Shown here: in pieces, positions 7,314-13,644 of the stretch | How the letters are laid out: each line of letters starts with the position of its first letter | Position numbering within the stretch: position 1 is the stretch's first letter | Assembly (NCBI GenBank): GCA_036939355.1 | Contig: JALLAP010001546.1 | Coordinates: forward strand, 1-13,644 | Length of the DNA: 13,644 nucleotides | Origin: Thalassiosira profunda | Lineage: Eukaryota; Bacillariophyta; Thalassiosirophyceae; Thalassiosirales; Thalassiosiraceae | Direction: 5' to 3' | The notes under the pieces: model-generated | Database searches by the model: none | What the model was told of the DNA's origin: nothing | The model's input: only the letters and a program-made list of their open reading frames with translations | Program-made: the position numbers and the translations under genes

Positions 7314-8298
7314 CTATTGCTCCTCTGCGGCAGTGAAAGGCAACTCTCCCGAAGCTACAATTGCGACATTGACCTGCGGATCCCCCGAATTCGTACCGAC
7401 GGCCTCAATGTCATCGACCACGTCGAACCCCGCCAGCACCATCCCAAAGACGACATTTTTGTTGTCCAGCCACGACGTCTTCACCGTATTGATGAAGAAT
7501 TGCGATCCATTGCTGTTCGGTCCTTTGTTCGCCATGTTGAGCAGATAGACTTTGTTGTGCGGCACCTCGAACGATTCATCGTCGAAATAGCCGCCGTAGA
7601 TGCTCTCTCCCCCCACGCCGTTGTTTTCCGTTATGTCTCCGCCTTGAATCATGAAGTTTGGGACTGCAACGCAATGTTGCAAAAAAAATAATGAAATGAG
7701 TAGAACTAGTATCAGCTGATGCATCAGCCAATCCAATTTCACTTACTGATTCGATGGAACGACGTTCCTTTGTAGCACAGAGGCTTTCCGCTAATCTCTC
7801 CGTTGCCTTTGTCGCACGCACAGAGCGCTCGGAAATTCTCCACAGTTTTGGGAGCAGTATCCCCGAAGAGGCCCAGCGTGATCCTGCCTTTTATCGGCTC
7901 CTCCTCCGATATGACTGTTGGTGGCGGTGATGCAGTTTGCAACCGTTGGTTGTTAGTACAGCACACTCTTGACACTGCACATAATATTGCAGGGTGCACT
8001 TACCAACATCTAAATACACCCTGTGCGTCACATCGGGAAGTTTGCTGCAACATTCGCAAAGGCAACGTTAGAATCAGGAATGAATGACATCGACAGAGCT
8101 GCGTGGCCCCAGTCACTCGACAAAGCAATTGCAACGAACGCCAACGTCGGTCACTCACGTCGGCGGCTTCAGCTTGGGCTTCTTCGCCTTCTCTTTCGGC
8201 ACCGTATCGTCCAAAACGCCCGCCGCCGCTGGGCACGCCACCAGCGCTATTATTAGCGCAATAACTGCTATTGGGAGGCGAAGGAGTGTAAGGGTCAT
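7314..8298 (-). CDS. Cyclophilin-type peptidyl-prolyl isomerase, secretory (cyclophilin B-like)
   Basis: Minus-strand exons 8298-8159, 8044-8004, 7914-7747 and 7663-7314 give 232 residues. It catalyses cis-trans isomerisation of X-Pro bonds, here probably in the ER or secretory path. Residues 1-26 are a hydrophobic signal peptide ([20 protein letters not shown]), followed by a Lys-rich linker ([12 protein letters not shown]) as in cyclophilin B. The domain begins at VTHRVYLDV. Catalytic-pocket residues are present: Arg115 (FHRIIPNF, human CypA Arg55), Phe120, Met121, Gln123, Asn162, Phe173 and Trp181 (Trp121). The pocket His126 of CypA is Asn here (NKNVVFG, Asn186). [13 protein letters not shown] insertion matches the 'divergent loop' of plant-type cyclophilins. 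The C-terminus resembles cyclophilin B ([10 protein letters not shown]) but lacks KDEL. It faces the Myb gene head-to-head, with 277 bp between start codons. Confidence 0.9.
7664..7746 (-). other. Cyclophilin gene intron 3 (83 bp)
   Basis: Minus-strand GTAAGT donor after ...CATCGAATCA and acceptor gcgttgcag. Splicing makes [14 protein letters not shown], the conserved cyclophilin signature. A T-run precedes the acceptor. Confidence 0.9.
7915..8003 (-). other. Cyclophilin gene intron 2 (89 bp)
   Basis: Minus-strand GTAAGT donor after ...TTAGATGTTG and acceptor ccaccaacag before TCATATCGG. It joins VYLDV to [18 protein letters not shown] in frame. Confidence 0.87.
8045..8158 (-). other. Cyclophilin gene intron 1 (114 bp)
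   Basis: Minus-strand GTGAGT donor after ...AAGCCGCCGAC and acceptor gaatgttgcag before CAAACTTCCC. It joins the signal peptide and Lys-rich linker to the start of the domain through a 41-base micro-exon (8044-8004), giving [17 protein letters not shown]. Confidence 0.85.
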
Positions 8299-8575
8299 GG
8301 GGACGCGGGGTGGCGGAGGAGCGGGTGGGAGGTCTGCACCGAGTAGAGTTTTTCAGGGGGCAAGCGCCCAAAGTGCCCCCCAAAGCTGGTTCCTCTCTCC
8401 GCGCTGCGCCTCTCCGCTCTCCGTCACTTCTTTACGATACATCATCTGCAAGCTTTGTTGAGCTTCGATTCATTCAAGAGGCCACCCATCAGCATTCGTC
8501 GCAGTTCGGCGTTCATTCATCATCCCTTTGCGGTGTAAAATATCTCTGAATACGTCGCCGAGAAAAGTAGAGACA
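8299..8575. promoter_or_regulatory. Head-to-head intergenic region, cyclophilin / Myb-DUF6824
   Basis: 277 bp separate the two divergent start codons, so both promoters and both leaders lie here. On the cyclophilin side the leader is C-rich (CCTCCCACCCGCTCCTCC on the minus strand). On the Myb side an AT-rich tgtaaaatatc lies about 35-45 bp before the ATG. No recognised binding site stands out. Confidence 0.5.
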
Positions 8576-9929
8576 ATGTCGAATTATCAGGGAAGGTGGA
8601 CGGCGGATGAGCATGCACTGTTTTTGCAAGGATTGCAGCTGCATGGGCGATCGTGGCAGAAGATTGCAGAGATGATTCCTGGGAGAACCAATACGCAGGT
8701 AAAGAGCCATGCTCACAAGTTCGAGAGGAAACAAAGCCGTGCAGCTGAAGGTGACAGCCGGCCTCCCTCGACATCAACCAAGAAGAAGCCTCGGAATGGA
8801 AAGAAGTCGACCGTTCAGAAGAAGAAGGGTCTGTCCGCCAGTGCTGGTGGAAGTGATGTCGCTGAAAGTGGGCAGAACAGTCAGCCGTCGGCATCGTCTG
8901 CCCGGGGCACAGAGGGTCGAGCTTTCGAGCAAGGCAGTGATACACATCACAACATGGTATCCTCGCACAAATGCGACGCCAAGGTATCTTTCGGTCAGCT
9001 GACGGTGATGTCAGGCGAGAGCGAGCTGAAGGCGATGCTCATCGACGAAATACTGACCAACTTTGGGGCGAATGATCGTGGCACGCCTAAGAGAGCCGAC
9101 AAGCGAAATGGCTGTACCGGAGAGGTTTCTTTCGCTGGGATTGAAAGGGTATCTTACGATAGCACATCGCCAAGCAAGCACCTGCGGAACGTCGAAGGAG
9201 TGGAGATGAGCTTTCTTGACGAAAGTAATAGCAGCTGCGGCCGAAAGATATCTCTCAGTCCGACTGAGAAAGTGTTGCTCACAAACTACGACGTGCTCTG
9301 CGGATCTAGCCCTGCATATTTTCACAACATTGGGTGAGAATTTCCATGGCAGCGATTGTTGATTCGCATCCCTGTTGCCGGGGCTTCTAACCCACACCGC
9401 GCACCGCAGCAATCGCAGGTTCCGAGTCCTGATCGAGTTGAGAATGCAGACATACGAGCAATACTTCATCGCATCCTGCTTGCCGAATGTGATGGACGCA
9501 GAAATGCGCATGATGCATTATCTGGACGAGGTGCTTACTTCGTTGAAGTTGTGCAGTCCGCCTTGCAGGTTCCTGGAATACACCGGAGTTTCGGGCCAAT
9601 GGCAGGTAATGGATGACGCTCAAGCTAGGAACAAGATCGACGAGACATTCAGGAAATGCCTGGACGTCAGAAAAGTTCGATTTGACAACTTCTTATTGGC
9701 CAGTGGCGAGCCTCTGCCGGAGCCGGAGCCGGTTGTCGAGCCAGAGAAAGGACCCAGTGTTGCGCGCTGCGAAACAGATAACGGTGTTTGTGACGACAGC
9801 GGCCAGCAGAATGAGGCGAGTGAACAGCCTGTATCCCAGGTGGATCTCCTGCGAAGGATGGAGTTCGATTGCCTCATGCATTGGAGGAAAGAGCGAACGC
9901 GCCCAACCAACAGGCGCATCACCCTCTAG
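8576..9929 (+). CDS. SHAQKYF-type Myb/SANT transcription factor with DUF6824-like domain
   Basis: Exons 8576-9333 and 9410-9929 give 425 residues. Residues 6-49 are a single Myb/SANT repeat: GRWTADEHALFLQGLQLHG, then SWQKIAEMIPGRTNTQVKSHAHKF. The last part is a variant of the SHAQKYF signature of R1-type, MYB1R or CCA1-like DNA-binding factors. A Lys-rich stretch (KKKPRNGKKS, KKKG; about 66-85) is a likely nuclear signal. The middle is Ser-rich and disordered. Residues 239-340 match the DUF6824 pattern of ochrophytes: DVLCG, then GNRRFRVLIE after the splice site, then GQWQVMDDAQARNKIDETFRK. The usual GRG after DVLCG reads GSS here. The tail has a PEPEPVVEPE stretch. The ATG at 8576 has the context acaATG and directly precedes the Myb repeat. 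The stop codon overlaps that of the convergent glycosyltransferase gene. DNA binding is expected from the Myb repeat; targets are unknown. Confidence 0.85.
9334..9409 (+). other. Myb-DUF6824 gene intron (76 bp)
   Basis: GTGAGA donor after ...CACAACATTGG and acceptor cgcaccgcag before CAATCGCAGG. Unspliced, the frame stops at once (TGA at 9335-9337). Splicing produces HNIG-NRRFRVLIEL, restoring the GN-x-x-F core of the DUF6824-like domain, which supports both the intron and the domain call. Confidence 0.9.
9926..9929. other. Shared CTAG: overlapping stop codons of two convergent genes
   Basis: CTAG is its own reverse complement. On the plus strand TAG (9927-9929) ends the Myb-DUF6824 protein after RRITL. 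On the minus strand TAG (9928-9926) ends the glycosyltransferase after EKVWN. Both frames are well supported by their conserved domains. Confidence 0.9.
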
Positions 9930-11395
9930 TTCCACACTTTCTCCGCCACCTGTCTCATTATCTCCTTCGACGCCACGATCGGAAGATACCCCGCCTGCCC
10001 GTCGTCTTTGCAGTGGCCCATGAACACGTCCTCCTTGTAGCTCCCCGTCTGACCCTCGAGCACTGCTGCATCTCCGGTCACATTCGCAATCTTCCCCTCC
10101 AAGTCGGTCCGCATTTCGTGCCACGTCCGTGACACCTTCATGCAATGCTCGTAGTCCGTCGTGCGCGGGTCGATGTCGCCCTTGCTCGTCGACGATTTCC
10201 CCGCGCAGTTCCACGGCTTGCGGCAGTTGGTGTAGTGAATATTCTTCACGAGGCTCAGATCGGTCTTTCGACAATCCTCGCACCCCTTCACGTTTCGCCG
10301 GCACTTTCCGTGCAGGTCTCGGTATCGTTTAATAAAGTTGGGCACGTCCTCGTAGAAGATGTTGGCCCCCATGTGATTGTACCGGCACCCGTTCAGCTCC
10401 ACCGTGGTGTTGGGCCGTATGACGTCGTAGTAGTACGCGGGCAGGCCCTGCATGGCCATGCTGCCGACGACGCCGCCGTAGCCCATGCCGCCCCAGCCGT
10501 TCTCGCGGGAGAAGCCGCCGACGTAATTTCCCTCGCGGATCGTGTCGAGGTATTCATCAAACACCTCCTGGCTGGGTTTGAGCACGATGAACCCCGCCTG
10601 GAACGCCGCCTTCCTCCCGGGGATGACCTGGTGGTAGTCCCTCGTCAGATACGCCTGGATGTTGTTTGGTATTGTCTTCTCCGGATACTCCATCTCGATC
10701 TGTTTCCTCGCCGCCCGGCCCTCTTCGCTGTCGTGTGGTAATAGCATGGCATCGAACAGCGAATCCATTGGCTGATAGTACATAAAATCGATGTCGGTGT
10801 GCACCACGATCGGATGCTCGTCGATCGTGTACGCGTACAGCTTCACGAATTCGTCGGCCCCGCAGCACCACTCCTTGTGCACGTTCTTCCGCAGGTACTC
10901 CCCTTTGATCTCGCTGATTTGCACGGGCGAATCCTTTATCAATACCTCGTATCCCAAATCGCTGAGTATGTGCGAGCAATCTTTGGCATTGGAGTGGACG
11001 ATGGCGTAGAGCTTGTAATCGTATTTGGACCCGCTGCCCGGGGTGCGGACCGAGGTCGCGTGCACCGAGTGGCGGAGGACGGTGGCGGCATCGAGGAGGC
11101 CGCTCGTAGAGGATTGGAAATCCCCGCATTTGATGAGGGAGATGGCGTAGGCGATTTGGATTGGTTTGGATGGTGGCGTTTGCAACGATGCGGAGGGCTC
11201 GCCATTTGCAACGTTGTCGTTGCCAGCGTTGGAGAGGACGATGTGGTTCAGCCACACCAGCAGTGGGAGGACCAACGCGAAGAGCAGGAGGAGAAGCAGT
11301 CGCCGGACGGAGCCGAGCGAGGGCTTCTTCGAGGACGCGCCGCCGCGGGGTGCCCGGAGGACGAAGACGGGCGCGGGCGGGTGGATCCTCGCCAT
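9926..11395 (-). CDS. Type II membrane glycosyltransferase, GT8-like
   Basis: Intronless, 489 residues. A basic cytosolic N-terminus (RAPRGGASSKKPSLGSVRR) precedes one transmembrane helix at about 33-54 (LLLLLLFALVLPLLVWLNHI), the layout of Golgi or ER glycosyltransferases. The lumenal catalytic domain has FVKLYAYTIDEHPIVVHTDI followed by DF; the DID at 201-203 is the DxD motif that binds metal and nucleotide-sugar. Other marks are KEWCCGADEF, a Gly-rich NGWGGMGYGGVVG segment, YNHMG, and a Cys-rich region (GCEDC, HYTNCRKPWNC). Two N-glycosylation sequons (NTT, NVT) fit a lumenal domain. From memory the arrangement matches an ochrophyte family related to GT8/glycogenin-like transferases; donor and acceptor are unknown. 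The start at 11395 is the first Met, in context gcaATGG. It is divergent from the Sgf11-type gene (161 bp between starts) and convergent with the Myb gene, sharing the stop region. Confidence 0.83.
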   Translation of the reverse strand: MARIHPPAPVFVLRAPRGGASSKKPSLGSVRRLLLLLLFALVLPLLVWLNHIVLSNAGNDNVANGEPSASLQTPPSKPIQIAYAISLIKCGDFQSSTSGLLDAATVLRHSVHATSVRTPGSGSKYDYKLYAIVHSNAKDCSHILSDLGYEVLIKDSPVQISEIKGEYLRKNVHKEWCCGADEFVKLYAYTIDEHPIVVHTDIDFMYYQPMDSLFDAMLLPHDSEEGRAARKQIEMEYPEKTIPNNIQAYLTRDYHQVIPGRKAAFQAGFIVLKPSQEVFDEYLDTIREGNYVGGFSRENGWGGMGYGGVVGSMAMQGLPAYYYDVIRPNTTVELNGCRYNHMGANIFYEDVPNFIKRYRDLHGKCRRNVKGCEDCRKTDLSLVKNIHYTNCRKPWNCAGKSSTSKGDIDPRTTDYEHCMKVSRTWHEMRTDLEGKIANVTGDAAVLEGQTGSYKEDVFMGHCKDDGQAGYLPIVASKEIMRQVAEKVWN

Positions 11396-11556
11396 TGCGC
11401 GAGGGTTTGAGCGGCTCGGTTGGCTGTGGTTGAGAGGCGAGGAGGTGAATCCGTGGCGCTCCCTCTCGCTCCATCCCTTCCCTTCAGCTCTTCATCTTCA
11501 CTTCAACCTTCAACTCCACCGTCCACCGGAGCGGATGCACCTCTGCTCCTCCCAAG
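11396..11556. promoter_or_regulatory. Short bidirectional promoter, glycosyltransferase / Sgf11-type gene
   Basis: Only 161 bp separate the divergent start codons, so both core promoters and leaders overlap or abut here. On the plus strand the half nearest the Sgf11-type gene is pyrimidine-rich (ccatcccttcccttcagctc and onward), and the minus strand is C/A-rich before its ATG. No TATA box is visible. Confidence 0.55.
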
Positions 11557-12285
11557 ATGACGTCCGACGACGCCACCCCCGAGGAGGACGCGGCCGCCGA
11601 GGCCTTGTACGATGGCATCGTCCGCGAGGCGGGCGTCGAGTCCGCGCGCGGCAATCAGGAAACTTTGTTGAGAGGTGCAGGTGCCCCCTCCTCGGGAGTT
11701 GCAACGTCAGACGTGGGTGCTGCAGAGAATGCGAGGGAGGCGGAAGAGAAGGAAAACACTCAATATCGTGCTCGCGGGGTGAGCGACGGAAGCCACGATG
11801 CCAAGCAGGCCGACGATGAAAAGGACAGTAATGGGAAGGCAGAGGGCGATGGTGCATCCGGCGAGGGTGCGCATGCAACAGACGGCCCCGAGGCCAAAAA
11901 GAGAAAGATCGAAGGAAGCGACGAGACAAAGATGCAACCGAAACCGGGCGAAGCACCCGCCAGCCCTGCCAAACTTGCCGCTGCCACAACTTCCGTCAGC
12001 AGCCCAATCAAAGCCCGCGTGGACATCTACGGCCGCACCCCCGGCAAGGAACCGCCCTTTCCCATCCCCTGTCCCAATTGCCACCGTTCCCTCGCCGCAA
12101 GCCGGATGGCGTCCCACCTGGAAAAATGTCTGGGAATTTCAACCCGCAGCACGGCGAGGAAGGCGAGCTCGGCCAGTGGTTCGACGGGGAGCAAGGGTTC
12201 GAGTGGTAGGGGGAGCGTGACGAAGGGTAGGGGAGGGAAGGGCGGCCGGCAGGGGAAGCAGGCGAAGCGGAAGAGCTCAAGATAA
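11557..12285 (+). CDS. SGF11: Sgf11-type zinc-finger protein (SAGA deubiquitinase module subunit)
   Basis: Intronless, 242 residues. Sgf11 (ATXN7L3 in animals) belongs to the SAGA histone H2B deubiquitinase module, where its zinc finger helps dock Ubp8/USP22 on the nucleosome. The call rests on one motif at 172-191: CPNCHRSLAASRMASHLEKC, a C-x2-C-x11-H-x3-C finger (Cys172, Cys175, His187, Cys191) whose HLEKCLG ending is diagnostic. A basic Ser/Arg stretch follows (STRSTARKASS), as in Sgf11. The N-terminus has an acidic segment with EALYDGIVREA, which could be the short helix that joins the module. Residues 40-150 are acidic and disordered, with an AKKRK nuclear signal at 113-117. The C-terminal 30 residues are Gly/Lys/Arg-rich. 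The protein is longer than yeast Sgf11. The start has a cccaagATG context. SCA7-type fingers are the main alternative, but the spacing favours Sgf11. Confidence 0.8.
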   Translation: MTSDDATPEEDAAAEALYDGIVREAGVESARGNQETLLRGAGAPSSGVATSDVGAAENAREAEEKENTQYRARGVSDGSHDAKQADDEKDSNGKAEGDGASGEGAHATDGPEAKKRKIEGSDETKMQPKPGEAPASPAKLAAATTSVSSPIKARVDIYGRTPGKEPPFPIPCPNCHRSLAASRMASHLEKCLGISTRSTARKASSASGSTGSKGSSGRGSVTKGRGGKGGRQGKQAKRKSSR

Positions 12286-12337
12286 TGGGTTGAGCAGTGG
12301 CTGATTTTACGGGCTATGGTATGTGGAGACGTATTCA

Positions 12338-13024
12338 TCACTCCATAGCAATGCCGCCAGTTGAGCTGCCTTCCGCCAGAGTGTCGGATCGCGGCGAGCT
12401 GCTGCCACCTTCGCCCTTGCTCTCCGCTTCCGCACTATCGGTTGGGCTGACGCGGCCACTTTGGGTTGGATTTATCGCCGCGGCGGCGACGTCCAGAGCT
12501 GCCAACTGGAGCGCTTCTTTGAGCGTTTCCACTTCCGTCCTCCACGCGTCGGCCGACTTGGCCTGCGCGGCCAGCGCGGTTTTGGTGCGGTTGTGCTTGG
12601 AGGCTTCGATGTCCACGTAGGCTGCGACGACTTGCACAAAGCGCCATACTCGGAGGAACGACAGCAGGATCAATTGTTGCTCGTCGACAGATGTGATGCC
12701 GTTCTTGTTGAGGAAGCGTGTCGCGACGAGGGCCGTGTCAAATGCATAGCCCCAATGCGAAAAGAAGCGCACGTGGAACGTGATCAACTGAAGCAGCAAC
12801 TCAAATGCTTGTATGCACATGATGGCGTTGCGCGTGCCGGCGATGGTATCACTCGGGGCGGTGCCAGTCAGAGACGACTGCGTGCCAAGCATTATATCGA
12901 GGTAGCAGAGGAGCAGAAACAACACAACGATGCCGGGGTCTTGGAGGTGAAAGGCAAGTGATTGGTGAAAGGCGCTTGCCCGGTTGCAAACGCCCGCCTT
13001 CCATTCTCGCAGTCGCAGGAGCAT
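12338..13024 (-). CDS. HV1: Hv1-like voltage-sensor-only protein (putative voltage-gated proton channel)
   Basis: Intronless, 228 residues. Hv1 channels consist of four helices with no separate pore and conduct protons through the voltage sensor. S1 is about 31-48 (IVVLFLLLCYLDIMLG) with Asp43 at the place of the selectivity Asp112 of human Hv1. S2 holds Glu75 (AFELLLQLI; human Glu153), and the loop FHVRFFSHWGYAFDTALVAT resembles human Hv1, including Asp96 (Asp174). S4 reads LLSFLRVWRFVQVV: Arg125 and Arg128 match the first two Hv1 gating arginines (RxWR), but the third is Gln131. The S2 Lys157 of human Hv1 is Gln79. A helix with coiled-coil potential follows (about 141-175), as in dimeric Hv1, then a Ser-rich disordered tail. 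The ATG at 13024 is the first Met after an upstream in-frame stop and has an AAG-ATG context. It is tail-to-tail with the Sgf11-type gene (52 bp). A different voltage-sensor protein is possible. Confidence 0.7.
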   Translation of the reverse strand: MLLRLREWKAGVCNRASAFHQSLAFHLQDPGIVVLFLLLCYLDIMLGTQSSLTGTAPSDTIAGTRNAIMCIQAFELLLQLITFHVRFFSHWGYAFDTALVATRFLNKNGITSVDEQQLILLSFLRVWRFVQVVAAYVDIEASKHNRTKTALAAQAKSADAWRTEVETLKEALQLAALDVAAAAINPTQSGRVSPTDSAEAESKGEGGSSSPRSDTLAEGSSTGGIAME

Positions 13025-13630
13025 CTTGAATCAACGAGTGCGACCTAGCCTCCAACTTGAATTGACCGGGTTGGTGCTGAGCTTCGATTCCGGAGGGCAA
13101 GTGCCTGAACGAGGTCCGAGTTGAAAGGCCAGCCTGACGGGCGGGTCCTCACCGGAGGGCAAAGAAGATGTCTGAGAGCGGTTGACTGTCCTAAAAATTT
13201 GAAGTTGCTTGGAATTTTGAAATTGCTTGGGATTTTGAAAAACTGAGAGGTTGTTGCCAACCATCTTGATCTGTTGAGACCAACACTGGGAGTGGTGGAG
13301 GGCGTGCTTCAGACTTTCGACTTCAGAGTTGCAATCAAGTTGTGGGAGAGAATCGAGGGACGCCGGAAATAATGATAGGACACACGCAATATCATCACAC
13401 TTTGTTCTGTTTAGGAATCCATAATATGCTATCAAATGACATTTGAGTGGTGCCTGTGTCGCTCTGAAAGGTATCTTTATCCGAAGATGCAGGAAATAAT
13501 GCAGCCCTCTTCTTTGTGTCACTCAACTCTCCTCTTTACGTCCCCCAAATCGAGAGCCTCTCTCTGCCTCACAACCTGCATCGGCTCGGCGGCACCTCCC
13601 GATCCAACACCCTCGCCCACCCTGACCAAG
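13025..13630. promoter_or_regulatory. Head-to-head intergenic region, Hv1-like gene / last gene
   Basis: No gene is convincing in these 606 bases. The minus strand has a long open frame across 13522-13031, but it starts without ATG, is not joined to the Hv1-like gene and resembles no family I know. An 18-bp tandem repeat lies at 13195-13243. The last 100 bases are G-poor and C/T/A-rich, ending in caccctgaccaagATG, a leader like those before other genes of the window. Confidence 0.5.
13195..13243. repeat. 18-bp tandem repeat, about 2.7 copies
   Basis: Units AAATTTGAAGTTGCTTGG (13195-13212), AATTTTGAAATTGCTTGG (13213-13230) and a partial GATTTTGAAAAAC (13231-13243). The first two differ at two positions. 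It lies about 170 bp upstream of the Hv1-like start codon. Confidence 0.7.
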
Positions 13631-13644
13631 ATGAAGACCTTCGC
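13631..13644 (+). CDS. Start of a further gene (truncated by the window end)
   Basis: ATGAAGACCTTCGC encodes MKTFA and then runs off the window. The call rests on the context: a G-poor, C/A-rich leader and ccaagATG, the same pattern as the Sgf11-type, GST and Hv1-like starts. A Lys followed by hydrophobic residues could open a signal peptide. Nothing can be said about function. Confidence 0.4.

Noticed and set aside
8528..8575. Upstream extension of the Myb protein by 16 residues
   Set aside because: The extension would need a TTG start. The ATG at 8576 directly precedes the conserved Myb repeat.
8460..13090. Shared 13-mer TGAGCTTCGATTC near 8459 and 13077
   Set aside because: Flanking bases do not match and a single 13-base match between two positions is weak; treated as chance.
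13031..13522. 163-codon minus-strand frame upstream of the Hv1-like gene as an extra exon or gene
   Set aside because: It begins with GTG rather than ATG, contains the 18-bp repeat, and resembles nothing. The Hv1-like gene has its own ATG after an in-frame stop.
1..13644. CRISPR, prokaryotic operon, transposon, tRNA or rRNA content
   Set aside because: No direct-repeat arrays with spacers, terminal inverted repeats, transposase-like frames or RNA gene signatures were seen; spliced genes show that the DNA is eukaryotic nuclear.

Overview
This is a nuclear segment from a GC-rich, gene-dense alga, most likely a photosynthetic stramenopile (ochrophyte) such as a diatom or pelagophyte. The evidence is: short GT-AG introns (76-174 bp); a PPR protein built from 44-residue units of the 'KPDTxTYNAVINAWAKSG' kind common in diatoms; a SHAQKYF-type Myb fused to a DUF6824-like domain (a family expanded in ochrophytes); a type II glycosyltransferase of a family I recall from diatoms; and a voltage-sensor-only, proton-channel-like protein. 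No prokaryotic operon, rRNA, tRNA, CRISPR array or transposon was recognised. Species cannot be fixed from sequence alone.

Layout. 1-1038: upstream region and leader of the first gene, with nested inverted repeats and an E2F-like site. 1039-5582 (+): a very GC-rich, three-exon gene for a PPR protein with a long Gly/RGG-rich N-terminal half; the assembly is broken inside it at an N (3707), where a 72-bp stretch is duplicated. 5583-6379: intergenic. 6380-7257 (+): two-exon glutathione S-transferase with a signal peptide. 7314-8298 (-): four-exon secretory cyclophilin. 8576-9929 (+): two-exon Myb-DUF6824 protein. 9926-11395 (-): intronless membrane-anchored glycosyltransferase. 11557-12285 (+): intronless Sgf11-type zinc-finger protein (SAGA deubiquitinase module). 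12338-13024 (-): intronless Hv1-like voltage-sensor protein. 13631-end (+): first codons of a further gene.

From the GST onward, genes alternate strand one by one, giving tight tail-to-tail pairs (56 bp apart, 4 bp overlapping, 52 bp apart) and head-to-head pairs (277, 161 and 606 bp between start codons). The Myb and glycosyltransferase genes share one CTAG tetranucleotide as both stop codons. The genes do not form one pathway: they cover organellar or cytosolic RNA binding, thiol metabolism, protein folding in the secretory route, transcription, glycosylation, chromatin and membrane voltage/proton flux. Neighbouring starts probably share bidirectional promoters.

I found no clear new multi-gene system. 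The best leads are the RGG-rich PPR protein, the Myb-DUF6824 fusion, the Hv1-like protein whose third S4 arginine is glutamine, the shared stop codon, and the assembly artefact that would otherwise make the PPR gene look frameshifted.
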